Assembly: GCF_000420845.1 (NCBI RefSeq)
Contig: NZ_ATVS01000004.1
Location: 62,001 to 126,000 of the forward strand
Direction of reading: 5' to 3'
DNA length: 64,000 bases
DNA from: Butyrivibrio sp. AE3009
GTDB taxonomy: Bacteria; Bacillota; Clostridia; Lachnospirales; Lachnospiraceae
Part shown: one piece after another, positions 8,751 through 18,505 of the stretch
Numbering within the stretch: position 1 is the first letter of the stretch
Layout of the letters: each line of letters opens with the position of its first letter
The notes under the pieces: generated by a model
Database searches by the model: none
What the model was told of the DNA's origin: nothing
Seen by the model: only the letters and a program-made list of their open reading frames with translations
Made by a program: the position numbers and the translations under genes

Positions 8751-8780
8751 AAAAACGAGGCTTCGCACTGCTGCGAAGCC
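8751..8780 (-). terminator. Rho-independent terminator of the xylanase gene
   Basis: On the minus strand GGCTTCGCA pairs with TGCGAAGCC around a 4-nt loop, followed by TCGTTTTTCG. It lies 22 nt beyond the xylanase stop codon. Confidence 0.85.
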
Positions 8781-8802
8781 CCGCTGAAAATCTTATAATG
8801 AA

Positions 8803-11800
8803 TTACTTTCTGGGATTCTTGTCATACACAGCTATTAAAATACCTGTGCCGTCGAACTGATACCACTTCTTGCCAATCTTAAGAACGTCATTCTTGAAGA
8901 TAACACCCTGCTTGTAAGCGTAGTACTTGTTTCCGCCATCTTCAACCCAACCTGATGCTCTGAGACCGGTCTTTCTGTCAAAGAAGTATGTGTTGCCCTT
9001 ATAATCAAAGAAGCCCTTCTTCAATTCACCGGTTTCAAGATCACAGTAATAGTAGCGAGTTTTCCATTTCAAAAGCTCACCATACCACATCTTACCGTCT
9101 TTGCCAAAGTAATAAGTCTTTTCACCTATATTGACAAAATCCTGGAATACCATGATACCCTTCTTATCGAAGTAGTACTTGTCACCCTTAATCTCAACGA
9201 TCTTATCCTTCTGAATTACGCCTTCAGCATCAGCATAATAGGTGCTGCCCCATTTCTTAAAGAAGCCGATTACAATATAACCTTCGTTGTTAGCGTAGTA
9301 CTCATTGTTGCCTTCTTTTATGAAAGATGACTTTACAAGATGTCCCTTCTTGTTGAAGTAACGCTTACCATGTTTGGTCTTAAGGAATCCTGTATGATTT
9401 ACTCCGTTACTATGCTTGTAGTATGTGCATCCCCACTTGGTGTAGTACTCACCGGCCTTGGCGGTCTCGTCTGAAAGAACGATTGTACCTAATACAGAAG
9501 GTGATGACCATCCGTTACCTGTGCTGTCTGCCCAGTTGATAGTTCCTGTTCTCTTGCCGCTATTGTCAGCATCATTAACCTGAACATCGAAACCAACCTT
9601 ATTACCTACTACAGGTGTGATGTCTGTCCACTTGAAGGCTGCTACTACTCTGTAGCCGTCCTCCGTTACGTACACGTCAGATGTAACAAACTCAGGTTTG
9701 CACTTAGTGCCGTTGAAACTCTGTGTATTCTCGAAGTTGATTCTGTACTGCTTGTCATCATCTTCGTAAGCAGAAGTCTTACCATTGTTCTCGTCGATGA
9801 ATACTTCTAATGAATCCTGCTGATATTCATCAGAGGAATCCTTGTTAAGGATGCTGTCCTTAACTTCTGCAAGAACATAGAGGTTCTCTTCATCCCAAAC
9901 AACCTTGGCTGTAGCTGTTGCCTCTGCGCCGCCGTTGATTGCAAGAGCAAAGGAATTAACATCTTCCCAAACTTCGTCAAGATCCTTAGCGTTAACTTCT
10001 ACTGTGCCATTCTTAACTGTGATAAGAGGCTTAAGAATTGTCTCTGCGTAGTAAGCTGATCTCTCGCTCTGCTTAAGCTGTGTATCACCAAATGCGAAAT
10101 CCTTCTCGCCGTCTGTTACTACAACGTCAAGCTTAACTGCGTTAAGTGAAAGCTTGTCAGCATCAACTGCGAGTTTAAGAACTGCTTCATAACCATTTTC
10201 TGTAGCTGTAGCCTCTGATCTTGCTACTACAGCCTTCCTGATGGAACCGTCTGTAGCATAGAGAACGATCTTATCTGTCTCATCTGCTGTAGAATCCTGA
10301 ACGGATACCTTAACTGCGATGCCGCCTTCTTCCCACAAAGGAGCGAAGGAAACCTTGCCTGCATCTGTCTTGAACTCATATGTCTCGCCTGCTGAGTAAT
10401 CCTCATTTACAAGCTGACAAAGTGTTACTGTTCTAACCTCAGGCATAAGCTCGCCGCCATCTACAAGTGCCCAGAATGCATTCTTAGCCTTATAGTGATC
10501 GTTGAACAGAAGAGGATACTGTCTAACTTTTCCTGAAGCTGCGCCGCCAACTGAGTTGGAGTTCTGAAGCCATGAGTGCTTATCTACTACACCCCAGATT
10601 GTCATGCCTGTGATGTTAACGCCTTCATTTCTAAGTCTTCTGATTGTGTCATAGAGATCTTTATATCTCTTGGCAAGTCTCTCATCTGTTGAGTTCTTGC
10701 TGCCCTTGAAGTCAAGCTCTGTTACCTGAACCTGATCAACAATCTTGGAATATCTTGTAGCTGCTGTTCTGAAAGCCTCCATTGAAGGATCGTTGTTTGC
10801 GATCTGATAGTGGCCCTGCATTCCGAATCCGTCGATTCTTGCTCCGGGTGTAGCCTTTACAGTCTCAAGGAGCTTGCAGATTCCGTTAACCTTATTTGTG
10901 CTTGTGTCGTTGTAATCGTTATAGAAAAGAGCAATGTTTGAAGGATAGTACTTGTTAGCATATACGAATGCATTCTGGATGAACTCAGGGCTCTGATATA
11001 ATCCCCACCAGGATGATGAAGGCTGATCTGCCATTGTTCTGTAGGAACCTGTTCCGTCGCTGATAGCTTCGTTAACAACGTCCCATCCATAGAAGAGATC
11101 CTTGTACTTGCTGTCTTCTGATACATAGTGCCTTGCAACTTCTCTGATGTAAACCTCAAGACGCTTGTTCATAACATCAGTTGTTACATAGGGCTTGCTG
11201 GTATCGAAATCCTCATGGAAGATGATCTCGGGAGTCTGAGCATGCCATAAAAGAACGTGTCCTCTGATCTTGATGAACTTCTCAGGGTTCTTCTCGTTCC
11301 AATCCATGAAGAAATCAAGATATCTGTCAGGTGTTGAGAAGTTAAGTACAGGGAACTGTACCTCTTCACCATTAAGTTCATAAGTTGTAATCTCCGTCTT
11401 GCTGATCATGGAGTCGGGCTTAAGCTCGTTTCCAAGTGTGCAGCCGTTGAAGTGCTTGGTAACAAGAGCCATTTCCTTCTCATCAGCAAACTCCATGTAG
11501 CTGATAGCTGTACCGATGATGAAGTCGTCGCCCATAACCTCGCCTACTGCGTCGCGGAGGTTAACGATGTCATACTCAACTTCATTGTCTGAAGGCTCTT
11601 CTTCCTCATCTTTTGAAGTATCCTCTACAAATACAACGCTCTCAACAGTAACTGAAACAGGATATTCCTTGTTGTTCTGATCTGCCATAAAAGCGAAATC
11701 TGTAACTGTTCCTGATTGTGTAGGAATTACTGTATATTCATTGGCGCCGCTCTTTCCATAGAAAGGCTCAATCTCGTTTCCATCAGCATCATAGATCTTG

Positions 11801-12639
11801 AAAGCAAGAGAAGCTGTCTGATCCTTGGTCTTAACTGTGATGGACTTGATCTTCTCAGCATTGAACTCTCTGTTTAAGTGGAACCAATACTCATTCCAAT
11901 CCTGTGAGAAAGTAAGTGTATTGCCTTCAACAACCTCTTCTTCTACCCATCTGTTCTTAAACTTCATGCTCTCAGGACCGTATGTGATTACCTGCTCATT
12001 CTCGCTTCCTGAAGCATTAACTGTTGCCTTGATATCTTTGATCGTGATGCTGTAAGGATAATCTGCCTCATTCCCCGGCATTGACATAATGCCAATTGCA
12101 GTTACTTCGCCATCAAAATTAGGTGTGATTGAATACTCATCACTTCCAACAAAAGTATAACCGGCAACATGTTCGGCCATAGAATCATCGTAGATCTTCA
12201 GCGCAATATTGTTTTCCTGATCTGCAACTGTTATCACAATTTCCTCGCAGTCAGCTGCTGCGAAGCTCTTAGGAAATGTATATAAATATTCCTGATACTG
12301 TGACTGGAATGTGATCTTATTCCCGCACTTGTCTGATGAAACCCATCTGTTTACGAATTCAAGAGTGTCCTTAACTTCCTCGTTTTCCCCTCCGGGCTGC
12401 TCGTCCCTCGCTGTTCCGGATCCGTCATCCTCTCCGGACTCATCAGCTGTTTCATCAAGTAAAACTGCTTCGTCGGAATCGTCCGCATTAGCTGCTTCTG
12501 ACGCAGCATCCTCGGCTTCTTCCAGAAGAATTACTTCTTCTTCGTCCGCTGCCATTGCTGTAGATGCTGGTGCAAAAGAGCTTGCTGCGAGCATTCCGGC
12601 CATAGCAAGGGACATAATCCCCGTAAACTTTTTGTACAT
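8803..12639 (-). CDS. Large secreted modular GH10 endo-1,4-beta-xylanase with CBM9 and cell-wall-binding repeats
   Basis: A 1278-residue secreted enzyme. Order: signal peptide (1-31); acidic low-complexity linker (32-92); two tandem ~110-residue beta-rich modules (93-207 and 226-338) that are copies of each other (both open with F-NRWV) and look like carbohydrate-binding modules; GH10 catalytic domain (~355-730) with acid/base Glu524 in WDVVNEA and nucleophile Glu641 in VQVTELDF; a linker domain (~735-870); a CBM9-type module (~875-1056); and about ten 20-residue aromatic repeats (1062-1278) of the YYF...KGxMxxG choline/cell-wall-binding type. It should cut xylan outside the cell while held at the surface. 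AGGAG precedes the ATG; it is monocistronic with its own terminator. Confidence 0.95.
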   Translation of the reverse strand: MYKKFTGIMSLAMAGMLAASSFAPASTAMAADEEEVILLEEAEDAASEAANADDSDEAVLLDETADESGEDDGSGTARDEQPGGENEEVKDTLEFVNRWVSSDKCGNKITFQSQYQEYLYTFPKSFAAADCEEIVITVADQENNIALKIYDDSMAEHVAGYTFVGSDEYSITPNFDGEVTAIGIMSMPGNEADYPYSITIKDIKATVNASGSENEQVITYGPESMKFKNRWVEEEVVEGNTLTFSQDWNEYWFHLNREFNAEKIKSITVKTKDQTASLAFKIYDADGNEIEPFYGKSGANEYTVIPTQSGTVTDFAFMADQNNKEYPVSVTVESVVFVEDTSKDEEEEPSDNEVEYDIVNLRDAVGEVMGDDFIIGTAISYMEFADEKEMALVTKHFNGCTLGNELKPDSMISKTEITTYELNGEEVQFPVLNFSTPDRYLDFFMDWNEKNPEKFIKIRGHVLLWHAQTPEIIFHEDFDTSKPYVTTDVMNKRLEVYIREVARHYVSEDSKYKDLFYGWDVVNEAISDGTGSYRTMADQPSSSWWGLYQSPEFIQNAFVYANKYYPSNIALFYNDYNDTSTNKVNGICKLLETVKATPGARIDGFGMQGHYQIANNDPSMEAFRTAATRYSKIVDQVQVTELDFKGSKNSTDERLAKRYKDLYDTIRRLRNEGVNITGMTIWGVVDKHSWLQNSNSVGGAASGKVRQYPLLFNDHYKAKNAFWALVDGGELMPEVRTVTLCQLVNEDYSAGETYEFKTDAGKVSFAPLWEEGGIAVKVSVQDSTADETDKIVLYATDGSIRKAVVARSEATATENGYEAVLKLAVDADKLSLNAVKLDVVVTDGEKDFAFGDTQLKQSERSAYYAETILKPLITVKNGTVEVNAKDLDEVWEDVNSFALAINGGAEATATAKVVWDEENLYVLAEVKDSILNKDSSDEYQQDSLEVFIDENNGKTSAYEDDDKQYRINFENTQSFNGTKCKPEFVTSDVYVTEDGYRVVAAFKWTDITPVVGNKVGFDVQVNDADNSGKRTGTINWADSTGNGWSSPSVLGTIVLSDETAKAGEYYTKWGCTYYKHSNGVNHTGFLKTKHGKRYFNKKGHLVKSSFIKEGNNEYYANNEGYIVIGFFKKWGSTYYADAEGVIQKDKIVEIKGDKYYFDKKGIMVFQDFVNIGEKTYYFGKDGKMWYGELLKWKTRYYYCDLETGELKKGFFDYKGNTYFFDRKTGLRASGWVEDGGNKYYAYKQGVIFKNDVLKIGKKWYQFDGTGILIAVYDKNPRK

Positions 12640-12698
12640 AGTTCTCCTTTCCCTCCTGTAAAATTATGTTTTATTGTGCACATATCCCCAACGCACAA

Positions 12699-12862
12699 TG
12701 CGGTAATCTTATTATTTAGCATTATCGCACATATATCTTCTCAAAACATGCTATGATATCGTCAATTTTTGCCATCATTTCTGCAAATTGTATATTTCAC
12801 ACTCTTACAAAATCCGGATAATGCCACAATTTCCATTAAGAAAATCTAAATAATGCGATAAT
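12699..12862. promoter_or_regulatory. Repeated TGCGRTAAT sites in the xylanase / hydrolase divergent promoter region
   Basis: The gap between the divergent xylanase and hydrolase genes (12640-12927) is AT-rich. It has TGCGGTAAT at 12699-12707, an inverted ATTATCGCA at 12721-12729, and TGCGATAAT at 12854-12862. The first two form an inverted pair with a 13-nt centre. TAATGCGATA at 12851 also occurs at 2359 before the esterase start. They may be operators, but this is pattern-based only. Confidence 0.35.
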
Positions 12863-12927
12863 TCTCCCAAATAATGGTATTATATGATATAGTCGAAACA
12901 ATCTATAACATATTGTTAGGAGTAGAA

Positions 12928-13860
12928 ATGAGTAAGAAGAATACTTTTTTGAAATTAGGCATTTTTACCGCTCTTTTCGGCGGTGCTTATGCCTTCGGAA
13001 ATTATATATACGGAATATCCTCAGTTCCCCGTCAGCACACTGACGAAGATGATTATATGGACGCTTCCCCCGAAATAACCAAGGGACGTAAGTTTATCAG
13101 AAATCATGAACGCAGACAGGACATGTACATCGACAGCATCGATCAGCTAAGGCTTCATGCATCCTACATTCCTGCCAAAGATGAGAGCCACAGATATGTG
13201 ATACTTATCCACGGAATCCGTGATAACCACGAATCAGGCGGAATATACGCCGAGCACTACCTTGAGAAGGGTATTAACTGCCTGCTTCCCGACCTTAGAG
13301 GCTTTGGTAAGAGCGAAGGCAAATACATTGGCTACGGCTATGATGACAGACTTGATATCCTCGAGTGGATCCACTGGATAATCAAAAGAGATAAGGAAGC
13401 CAAGATCATTCTCCACGGAATGAGCATGGGCGCCGCCACAGCTCTTATGACATCCGGCGAAAATCTCCCGGAGAACGTCAAAGGAGTAATAGCAGACAGC
13501 TCTTACTCTTCACTTCGTGAACAGTTCGCTGACACCTACAAGAGTTTCAAATACTCTCTGGTTCCCACACCAATCGCACTTGGCATATCAAGAATCGCGA
13601 TTCTGTGCAAGGCCGGATATGATATCAATAAAGTTCGCCCCATCGATGCAGTTAAGATGAGTAAGACACCTACACTTTTTATCCACGGTGATAATGATAC
13701 CTTCATTGATCCCCACATGTGCTCACGCCTCTACGAGGCAGCGGCTTGTCCCAAGCAGTTCTGTATGGTTCTTGGCGCGGGTCATATTGAAGGAGTGGTG
13801 AAGGATCCAACAAATTATTGGAATAAGATTGGAAGTTTTTTGATAAAGATTTCGTTCTGA
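12928..13860 (+). CDS. Membrane-anchored alpha/beta hydrolase (S33 / YqkD-like)
   Basis: A 310-residue protein. ATG 12928 has AGGAG 7 nt upstream and gives the start MSKKNTFLKLGIFTALFGGA, a probable N-terminal membrane anchor (~8-29). The fold is a serine hydrolase: ILIHGIRDN oxyanion loop (~92-100), HGMSMGAA nucleophile elbow with Ser166, acid in FIHGDNDTFI, and His in GAGHIEGV. The family (YqkD, BAAT/S33 type) covers peptidases and esterases, and the substrate is unknown. It is divergent from the xylanase. A REP palindrome follows it and separates it from the convergent trpA. Confidence 0.85.
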   Translation: MSKKNTFLKLGIFTALFGGAYAFGNYIYGISSVPRQHTDEDDYMDASPEITKGRKFIRNHERRQDMYIDSIDQLRLHASYIPAKDESHRYVILIHGIRDNHESGGIYAEHYLEKGINCLLPDLRGFGKSEGKYIGYGYDDRLDILEWIHWIIKRDKEAKIILHGMSMGAATALMTSGENLPENVKGVIADSSYSSLREQFADTYKSFKYSLVPTPIALGISRIAILCKAGYDINKVRPIDAVKMSKTPTLFIHGDNDTFIDPHMCSRLYEAAACPKQFCMVLGAGHIEGVVKDPTNYWNKIGSFLIKISF

Positions 13861-13883
13861 ATTTATGGCAAGTTGTAAGACAA

Positions 13884-13971
13884 GGGGACGGTATGAGTCA
13901 GTGGGGACGGTTCTTTGTGACTCACGAAAGCGAGTCACAAAGAACCGTCCCCACTGACTCATATCGTCCCC
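13884..13971. repeat. REP-like palindrome 2
   Basis: Arms 13884-13923 and 13932-13971 (40 nt, one mismatch) around an 8-nt loop. It shares the GGGGACGGTTCTTTGTGACT core with the palindrome at 4542-4622 and also lies between convergent genes, 9 nt from the trpA stop codon. No other terminator is visible for trpA, so this hairpin may serve that role. Confidence 0.85.
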
Positions 13972-13980
13972 AATTAACTG

Positions 13981-14751
13981 TCAGGCAATCGCCTCTTTCA
14001 TACTCTTAACATATTCTCCCACATACTTCGGCGCATCCTTGCCATACTTCTCAAGTATCTTGATAATAGCGGATCCGACAATGACGCCGTCCGAGAGCTT
14101 GGATATCTTCTCTGCCTGCTCCGGCGTTGAGATTCCAAAACCGATGGCACAGGGGATATCTGTGTTTTCTTTTACAATTTTGACCATTGAACCAAGATCT
14201 GTTGTGATCTCGCTTCTTGTTCCTGTTACTCCAAGGCTTGATACGATGTACAAAAAGCCCTTGGCTTCCTTGGCGATCATGGCTATTCTGTTCTCTGAAG
14301 TAGGCGCTATCAGTGATACAAGATCAACGCCGTACTTATCACATACTTCATCAAATTCCTCTTTTTCCTCAAAAGGAAGATCAGGAAGAATGATTCCGTC
14401 AATGCCTGCCTCTTTGCAGCCCGCCATGAATTTCTCCGCGCCGTAGGAATATACTACGTTGGCATAGGTCATGAAGACAAGGGGAATCGTAACTTCTTTT
14501 CTCACATCCTTAACAAAATCAAAGATCTTGTCTGTGGTAACACCGCCCTTCAATGCACGAAGGTTAGCTCCCTGGATTACAGGTCCTTCGGCTGTCGGGT
14601 CGGAAAAGGGAATTCCCAGCTCTATAAGGTCCGCTCCGTTATTGGCGGCTTCTATAACGGTCTTTTTTGTGGTCTCAAGGTCCGGATCACCGCAGGTTAT
14701 GAAGGCTACGAAGGCCTTACCGTTTGCAAAAGCATTCTTGATATTACTCAT
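13981..14751 (-). CDS. trpA: Tryptophan synthase alpha chain
   Basis: A 256-residue TIM barrel that splits indole-3-glycerol phosphate into indole and glyceraldehyde 3-phosphate; indole is channelled to TrpB. The start ATG (14751) lies within the last codons of trpB, with GGGGAGG 6 nt upstream, so the two are translationally coupled. Family landmarks: [31 protein letters not shown] (catalytic Glu in the first part), catalytic Asp in the GIIIPDLP-like [11 protein letters not shown], and [11 protein letters not shown] with GVIVGSAI for phosphate binding. It is the last gene of the trp operon. Confidence 0.97.
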   Translation of the reverse strand: MSNIKNAFANGKAFVAFITCGDPDLETTKKTVIEAANNGADLIELGIPFSDPTAEGPVIQGANLRALKGGVTTDKIFDFVKDVRKEVTIPLVFMTYANVVYSYGAEKFMAGCKEAGIDGIILPDLPFEEKEEFDEVCDKYGVDLVSLIAPTSENRIAMIAKEAKGFLYIVSSLGVTGTRSEITTDLGSMVKIVKENTDIPCAIGFGISTPEQAEKISKLSDGVIVGSAIIKILEKYGKDAPKYVGEYVKSMKEAIA

Positions 14752-15934
14752 TGATATCCTCCCCTCTGTAACGGGCAATGGCGGCGCAGTCCTTGTCTCC
14801 GCGGCCTGAAATTGTGATTACTATTATCTGATCCTTATCCATAGTAGGTGCGATCTTCATTGCATGGGCAACGGCATGGGATGACTCGATGGCAGGAATG
14901 ATTCCCTCTGTCCTTGAGAGGTATTCAAAGGCATCAACCGCCTCATCATCTGTTATCGCAACGTATTCAGCTCTCTTGCTGTCGTGAAGATATGCATGCT
15001 CAGGGCCGATTCCCGGGTAGTCAAGTCCGGCTGAAATTGAATAAACGGGAGCTATCTGGCCATATTCATCCTGACAGAAATAGGATTTCATACCGTGGAA
15101 AATACCAAGTTTGCCGGTATTAATTGTAGCTGCGGTCTCGAAGGTGTCTATTCCTCTGCCTGCGGCCTCACACCCGATGAGCCTTACGCTCTTATCCTCT
15201 ATGAAATTATAGAAGCTTCCAATGGCGTTGGATCCACCTCCGACGCAGGCTATTACTGCATCGGGAAGCTTACCTTCTTTTTCCAGCATCTGCTCCTTGA
15301 TCTCTTTGGAAATAATTGCCTGGAAGTCACGGACAATTGTAGGGAAAGGATGAGGTCCCATGACCGATCCGAGGCAGTAATGAGTGTCGCTGATTCTTGA
15401 GGTCCACTCTCTCATGGCCTCGGATACAGCATCCTTAAGGGTTGCTGTTCCTGAGGTTACGGGGATAACTTCGGCTCCGAGAAGACGCATCTTATATACG
15501 TTAAGTGCCTGTCTCTTGGTGTCCTCTTCTCCCATGAACACAACACATTCCATTCCAAAGAGTGCTGCCGCGGTGGCTGTTGCAACGCCGTGCTGGCCTG
15601 CACCCGTTTCTGCGATAAGCCTTGTCTTACCCATTTTCTTGGCAAGAAGTGCCTGTCCCAGAACGTTGTTTATCTTGTGGGCTCCTGTGTGGTTAAGATC
15701 CTCTCTCTTTAAATAGATCTTGGCTCCGCCCAGGTCCTTAGTCATCTTCTCTGCATAATAGAGCCTTGAAGGACGACCTGCATATTCGTTAAAAAGCTCT
15801 GTAAGTTCCCTGTTAAATTCAGGGTCATCCTTGTATTTATTGTAGGCTTCTTCCAGCTCTATCACTGCATTCATCAGTGTTTCCGGAATGTACTGTCCGC
15901 CGTGTACACCAAATCTTCCCTTTGGATTAGTCAT
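14744..15934 (-). CDS. trpB: Tryptophan synthase beta chain
   Basis: A 396-residue PLP enzyme that condenses indole with serine to give tryptophan. The PLP lysine is in [11 protein letters not shown], the substrate loop is [10 protein letters not shown], and the phosphate-binding loop is [11 protein letters not shown], all typical of the TrpB1 type that works with TrpA. Start ATG overlaps the trpF stop by 4 nt (ATGA) and has AGGAGA upstream. Its own end overlaps the trpA start. Length is normal. Confidence 0.98.
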   Translation of the reverse strand: MTNPKGRFGVHGGQYIPETLMNAVIELEEAYNKYKDDPEFNRELTELFNEYAGRPSRLYYAEKMTKDLGGAKIYLKREDLNHTGAHKINNVLGQALLAKKMGKTRLIAETGAGQHGVATATAAALFGMECVVFMGEEDTKRQALNVYKMRLLGAEVIPVTSGTATLKDAVSEAMREWTSRISDTHYCLGSVMGPHPFPTIVRDFQAIISKEIKEQMLEKEGKLPDAVIACVGGGSNAIGSFYNFIEDKSVRLIGCEAAGRGIDTFETAATINTGKLGIFHGMKSYFCQDEYGQIAPVYSISAGLDYPGIGPEHAYLHDSKRAEYVAITDDEAVDAFEYLSRTEGIIPAIESSHAVAHAMKIAPTMDKDQIIVITISGRGDKDCAAIARYRGEDINE

Positions 15935-16536
15935 AATATTTCTCCTCTTACGTTTTCCACAAAGCGCTTCATCTTTGCTGCATCTTTCTTTTTATCTGTT
16001 TCAATTCCCGAGCTTACATCAACACCATAGGCTCCTGTCACCTCAAGAGCCTGTCTTACATTCTCAGGGTCAAGACCTCCCGCAAGGAAGTATTCTCTTT
16101 TTATCCCTTGAAGTAGCTCCCAGTTAAAAGGCTTTCCTGTTCCCATTCCTGAATCAAGCAGTACATAATCGGCACCGGATCTGTTGGCAAGATCAACATC
16201 CTCTTTTTCTCTGACCTTGAAGGCCTTGATCACCGGAGCCTTGGTCTGCTTCTTGATCACGGCGATGTACTCTTCATCCTCCGATCCGTGGAGCTGTGCA
16301 ATATCTATGATTCCTTCGCTTATAAGCTCTTTGATAAAAGAGATATCCTCATCAACGAATACTCCCACGGCCTTAATTTCGGGATTAAGAAGGCTCTTTA
16401 AGAGCTTTGCCTGTTCTTTTGTGACATTTCTGCTGCTTTTTTCATAAAAGACAAAACCTATGAAGTCGGGATTAAGCTTGTTAGCCGCTTCGATATCCTC
16501 TTTTCTTGATAAGCCGCAGAGCTTGATCTTTACCAT
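15931..16536 (-). CDS. trpF: Phosphoribosylanthranilate isomerase
   Basis: A 201-residue TIM barrel that converts N-(5-phosphoribosyl)anthranilate to CdRP. It begins [14 protein letters not shown], with the catalytic cysteine in KLCG; the catalytic aspartate is in [14 protein letters not shown]; phosphate binding is at [11 protein letters not shown] and [12 protein letters not shown] 16536 is chosen because GGTGA lies 5 nt upstream; an in-frame ATG at 16548 without a clear ribosome site would add four residues. It is separated from trpC by a short gap and overlaps trpB by 4 nt. Confidence 0.96.
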   Translation of the reverse strand: MVKIKLCGLSRKEDIEAANKLNPDFIGFVFYEKSSRNVTKEQAKLLKSLLNPEIKAVGVFVDEDISFIKELISEGIIDIAQLHGSEDEEYIAVIKKQTKAPVIKAFKVREKEDVDLANRSGADYVLLDSGMGTGKPFNWELLQGIKREYFLAGGLDPENVRQALEVTGAYGVDVSSGIETDKKKDAAKMKRFVENVRGEIL

Positions 16537-16569
16537 ATTTTTCACCATTATATTTCAAATCCGAAGACT

Positions 16570-17349
16570 TCAGAGCCCCTTAAGTTCCCGCAGGAGAGCT
16601 TTTTTATCGGTTGCCCGCATGAGCATCTCCCCTATAAGAACCGCATCAACACCGATGTTTTTTAACGCAATTATGTCTTCCCCTCTTGATATTCCGCTCT
16701 CGGATACGAAAATCGTATCTGCGGAAACAAGACTCCTAAGTCTTGCGGAATTTGAAGTATCGACATTAAAGTCCTTAAGATTCCTGTTATTTACGCCTAT
16801 TATCCTTGCCCCGACCGATACAGCCATCTCGATTTCCTTCTCGTCATGGGTTTCCACAAGAGCTGACAGTCCCAGGTCATCGCAGATATTCATGTACTCT
16901 TTTATCTGCTCCTTCTCAAGGATTGAGCAGATTAGAAGAACTGCCTTGGCACCGAGGTTCTTGGCCTCGTAGATCATGTACTCATCTACTGTGAAATCCT
17001 TACGGATGCAAGGAGTTGTAACCTTAGCAGCGATCTCTCTTAAGTATTCATCGGACCCCAGGAACCACTTGGGCTCTGTCAGGACTGAGATGCAGTCCGC
17101 ACCTGCCTCTTCATACTCTTTTGCAATATCAAGATATGGAAAATCCGGCGCTATAAGTCCCTTTGACGGAGATGCCTTTTTGCATTCACAGATAAAAGAC
17201 ATTCCGGGTTTTCTTAAGGCTTTCTCAAATTCGAAATCGCCCTTTGGAAGGCCCTCTGCCTGCCTTCTTACCTCTGAAAGAGGCTTAACTTTTTTAGCTT
17301 CTTCTGTCCTGTATGCGGCGTGATGTGCCAGTTCGTCAAGAATAGTCAT
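16570..17349 (-). CDS. trpC: Indole-3-glycerol phosphate synthase
   Basis: A 259-residue TIM barrel that closes the indole ring from CdRP with loss of CO2. Landmarks: FICECKKASPSKGLI with catalytic Glu and Lys, IRKDFTVDEYMIYEA with catalytic Lys, ALVETHDEKE with catalytic Glu, IGVNNRNLKDF, and SESGISRGEDI for phosphate. It is a standalone TrpC, not fused to TrpF. It starts 9 nt after trpD. Confidence 0.97.
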   Translation of the reverse strand: MTILDELAHHAAYRTEEAKKVKPLSEVRRQAEGLPKGDFEFEKALRKPGMSFICECKKASPSKGLIAPDFPYLDIAKEYEEAGADCISVLTEPKWFLGSDEYLREIAAKVTTPCIRKDFTVDEYMIYEAKNLGAKAVLLICSILEKEQIKEYMNICDDLGLSALVETHDEKEIEMAVSVGARIIGVNNRNLKDFNVDTSNSARLRSLVSADTIFVSESGISRGEDIIALKNIGVDAVLIGEMLMRATDKKALLRELKGL

Positions 17350-17358
17350 AATCTTTCC

Positions 17359-18375
17359 TTATGAGTTACTTACTTCGATAAACTTGTTTAATGTCTCTGT
17401 TGCCTTGCCTGAATCGATAATCTCTGCTGCAAGCTTTATTCCTTCTGCAAAAGAAGCTGCCTTGCCGCCGATGTATAGAGAAGCTCCGGCGTTCATAAGA
17501 ACCGCATCTCTCTTGGGTCCCTTTTCTCCTGCCAGAATCTTTCTTGTGATCTTAGCATTCTCCTCAGGGGTTCCGCCTAAGAGGTTCTTCTTCTCACATC
17601 TTGTGAGGCCGAAATCCTCGGGAGTTATGGTGTAAACCTTGTACCATCCGTCCTTGATCTCGCAGACTGTGGTGGGTGCACTTAAGGATATCTCATCCAG
17701 CTTGTCCTGTCCGTACACTACCATTCCTCTCTTGACTCCAAGGCTTACAAGAACCTGCGCAAGGGGTTCAACAAGATACTCGTCATACACGCCGAGAAGC
17801 TGCATTGCAGGCTTGCCGGGGTTGGTAAGAGGACCAAGGATGTTGAATACTGTTCTGAATCCAAGCTCCTTTCTGATAGGTCCTACATATTTCATTGAGG
17901 TGTGGTACTTCTGTGCAAAGAAGAAGCACATTCCAACCTTCTCAAGTAGCTCAACGCACTTCTTTGGATCCTGCAAAATATTTACTCCAAGAGCCTCAAG
18001 GCAGTCGGCGGTTCCGCACTTTGAAGAGGCTGCTCTGTTTCCGTGCTTGGCAACCTTCATTCCGCCTGCTGCAGCAACCAGTGCTGAGGTTGTAGAAATG
18101 TTAAAGCTTCCTGCGTTATCTCCTCCGGTTCCAACTATCTCGAATATATCCATTCCGGTATCAACCAGTGTAGCGTGCTCTCTCATGGCAGCTGCGCAGC
18201 CTGCAATCTCATCTGTTGTCTCTGCCCTTGCACTCTTGGTTGAAAGAGCGGACAAAAAGGCTGCATTCTGTGTAGGAGTTGTTTCTCCGCTCATAATTTC
18301 ATTCATTACCGCATAGGCTTCATCATAAGTAAGGTCTTCTTTGTTTACGATTTTAACGATTGCTTCCTTGATCAT
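17359..18375 (-). CDS. trpD: Anthranilate phosphoribosyltransferase
   Basis: A 338-residue enzyme that joins anthranilate to PRPP. Landmarks: the glycine loop [22 protein letters not shown] is split around the PRPP site (about residues 82-103), [12 protein letters not shown], and the Asp-Glu pair in GQDKLDEIS that binds magnesium. It is the first gene of the operon and is not fused to TrpG. No trpE or trpG lies upstream; the Trp T-box leader stands directly before it. AGGAGAAAAAG precedes the ATG. Confidence 0.97.
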   Translation of the reverse strand: MIKEAIVKIVNKEDLTYDEAYAVMNEIMSGETTPTQNAAFLSALSTKSARAETTDEIAGCAAAMREHATLVDTGMDIFEIVGTGGDNAGSFNISTTSALVAAAGGMKVAKHGNRAASSKCGTADCLEALGVNILQDPKKCVELLEKVGMCFFFAQKYHTSMKYVGPIRKELGFRTVFNILGPLTNPGKPAMQLLGVYDEYLVEPLAQVLVSLGVKRGMVVYGQDKLDEISLSAPTTVCEIKDGWYKVYTITPEDFGLTRCEKKNLLGGTPEENAKITRKILAGEKGPKRDAVLMNAGASLYIGGKAASFAEGIKLAAEIIDSGKATETLNKFIEVSNS

Positions 18376-18423
18376 CTTCTTTTTCTCCTGTCTTTACTGT
18401 TGTTTTTGGTCGATTAGTAACGT

Positions 18424-18459
18424 AAAAAAGCGTCTTGGCTATTCTCCTGCCAAAACGCT
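18424..18459 (-). terminator. Second intrinsic terminator in the trp leader
   Basis: On the minus strand AGCGTTTTGGC (18459-18449) pairs with GCCAAGACGCT (18439-18429), followed by six T. It lies downstream of the T-box terminator and 48 nt before trpD. The T-box antiterminator does not cover it, yet its 5' half (18453-18441) can pair with the 3' arm of the first terminator. Confidence 0.85.
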
Positions 18460-18466
18460 AAGCAAT

Positions 18467-18505
18467 AAAAAAGTCCTTGGCAGAGAATATACCTCTGTCA
18501 AGGAC
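18467..18505 (-). terminator. T-box-controlled terminator of the trp operon
   Basis: On the minus strand GTCCTTGACAGAG pairs with CTCTGCCAAGGAC (one mismatch) around a 7-nt loop, followed by six T. Its 5' arm is the strand also needed by the T-box antiterminator helix (CAAGG at 18540-18536 with CCTTG at 18503-18499), so the two are exclusive. Confidence 0.92.

Noticed and set aside
17639-18316. A 225-codon open frame antisense to trpD
   Set aside because: trpD is unambiguous on the minus strand; the antisense translation is low-complexity Ser/Pro/Ala.
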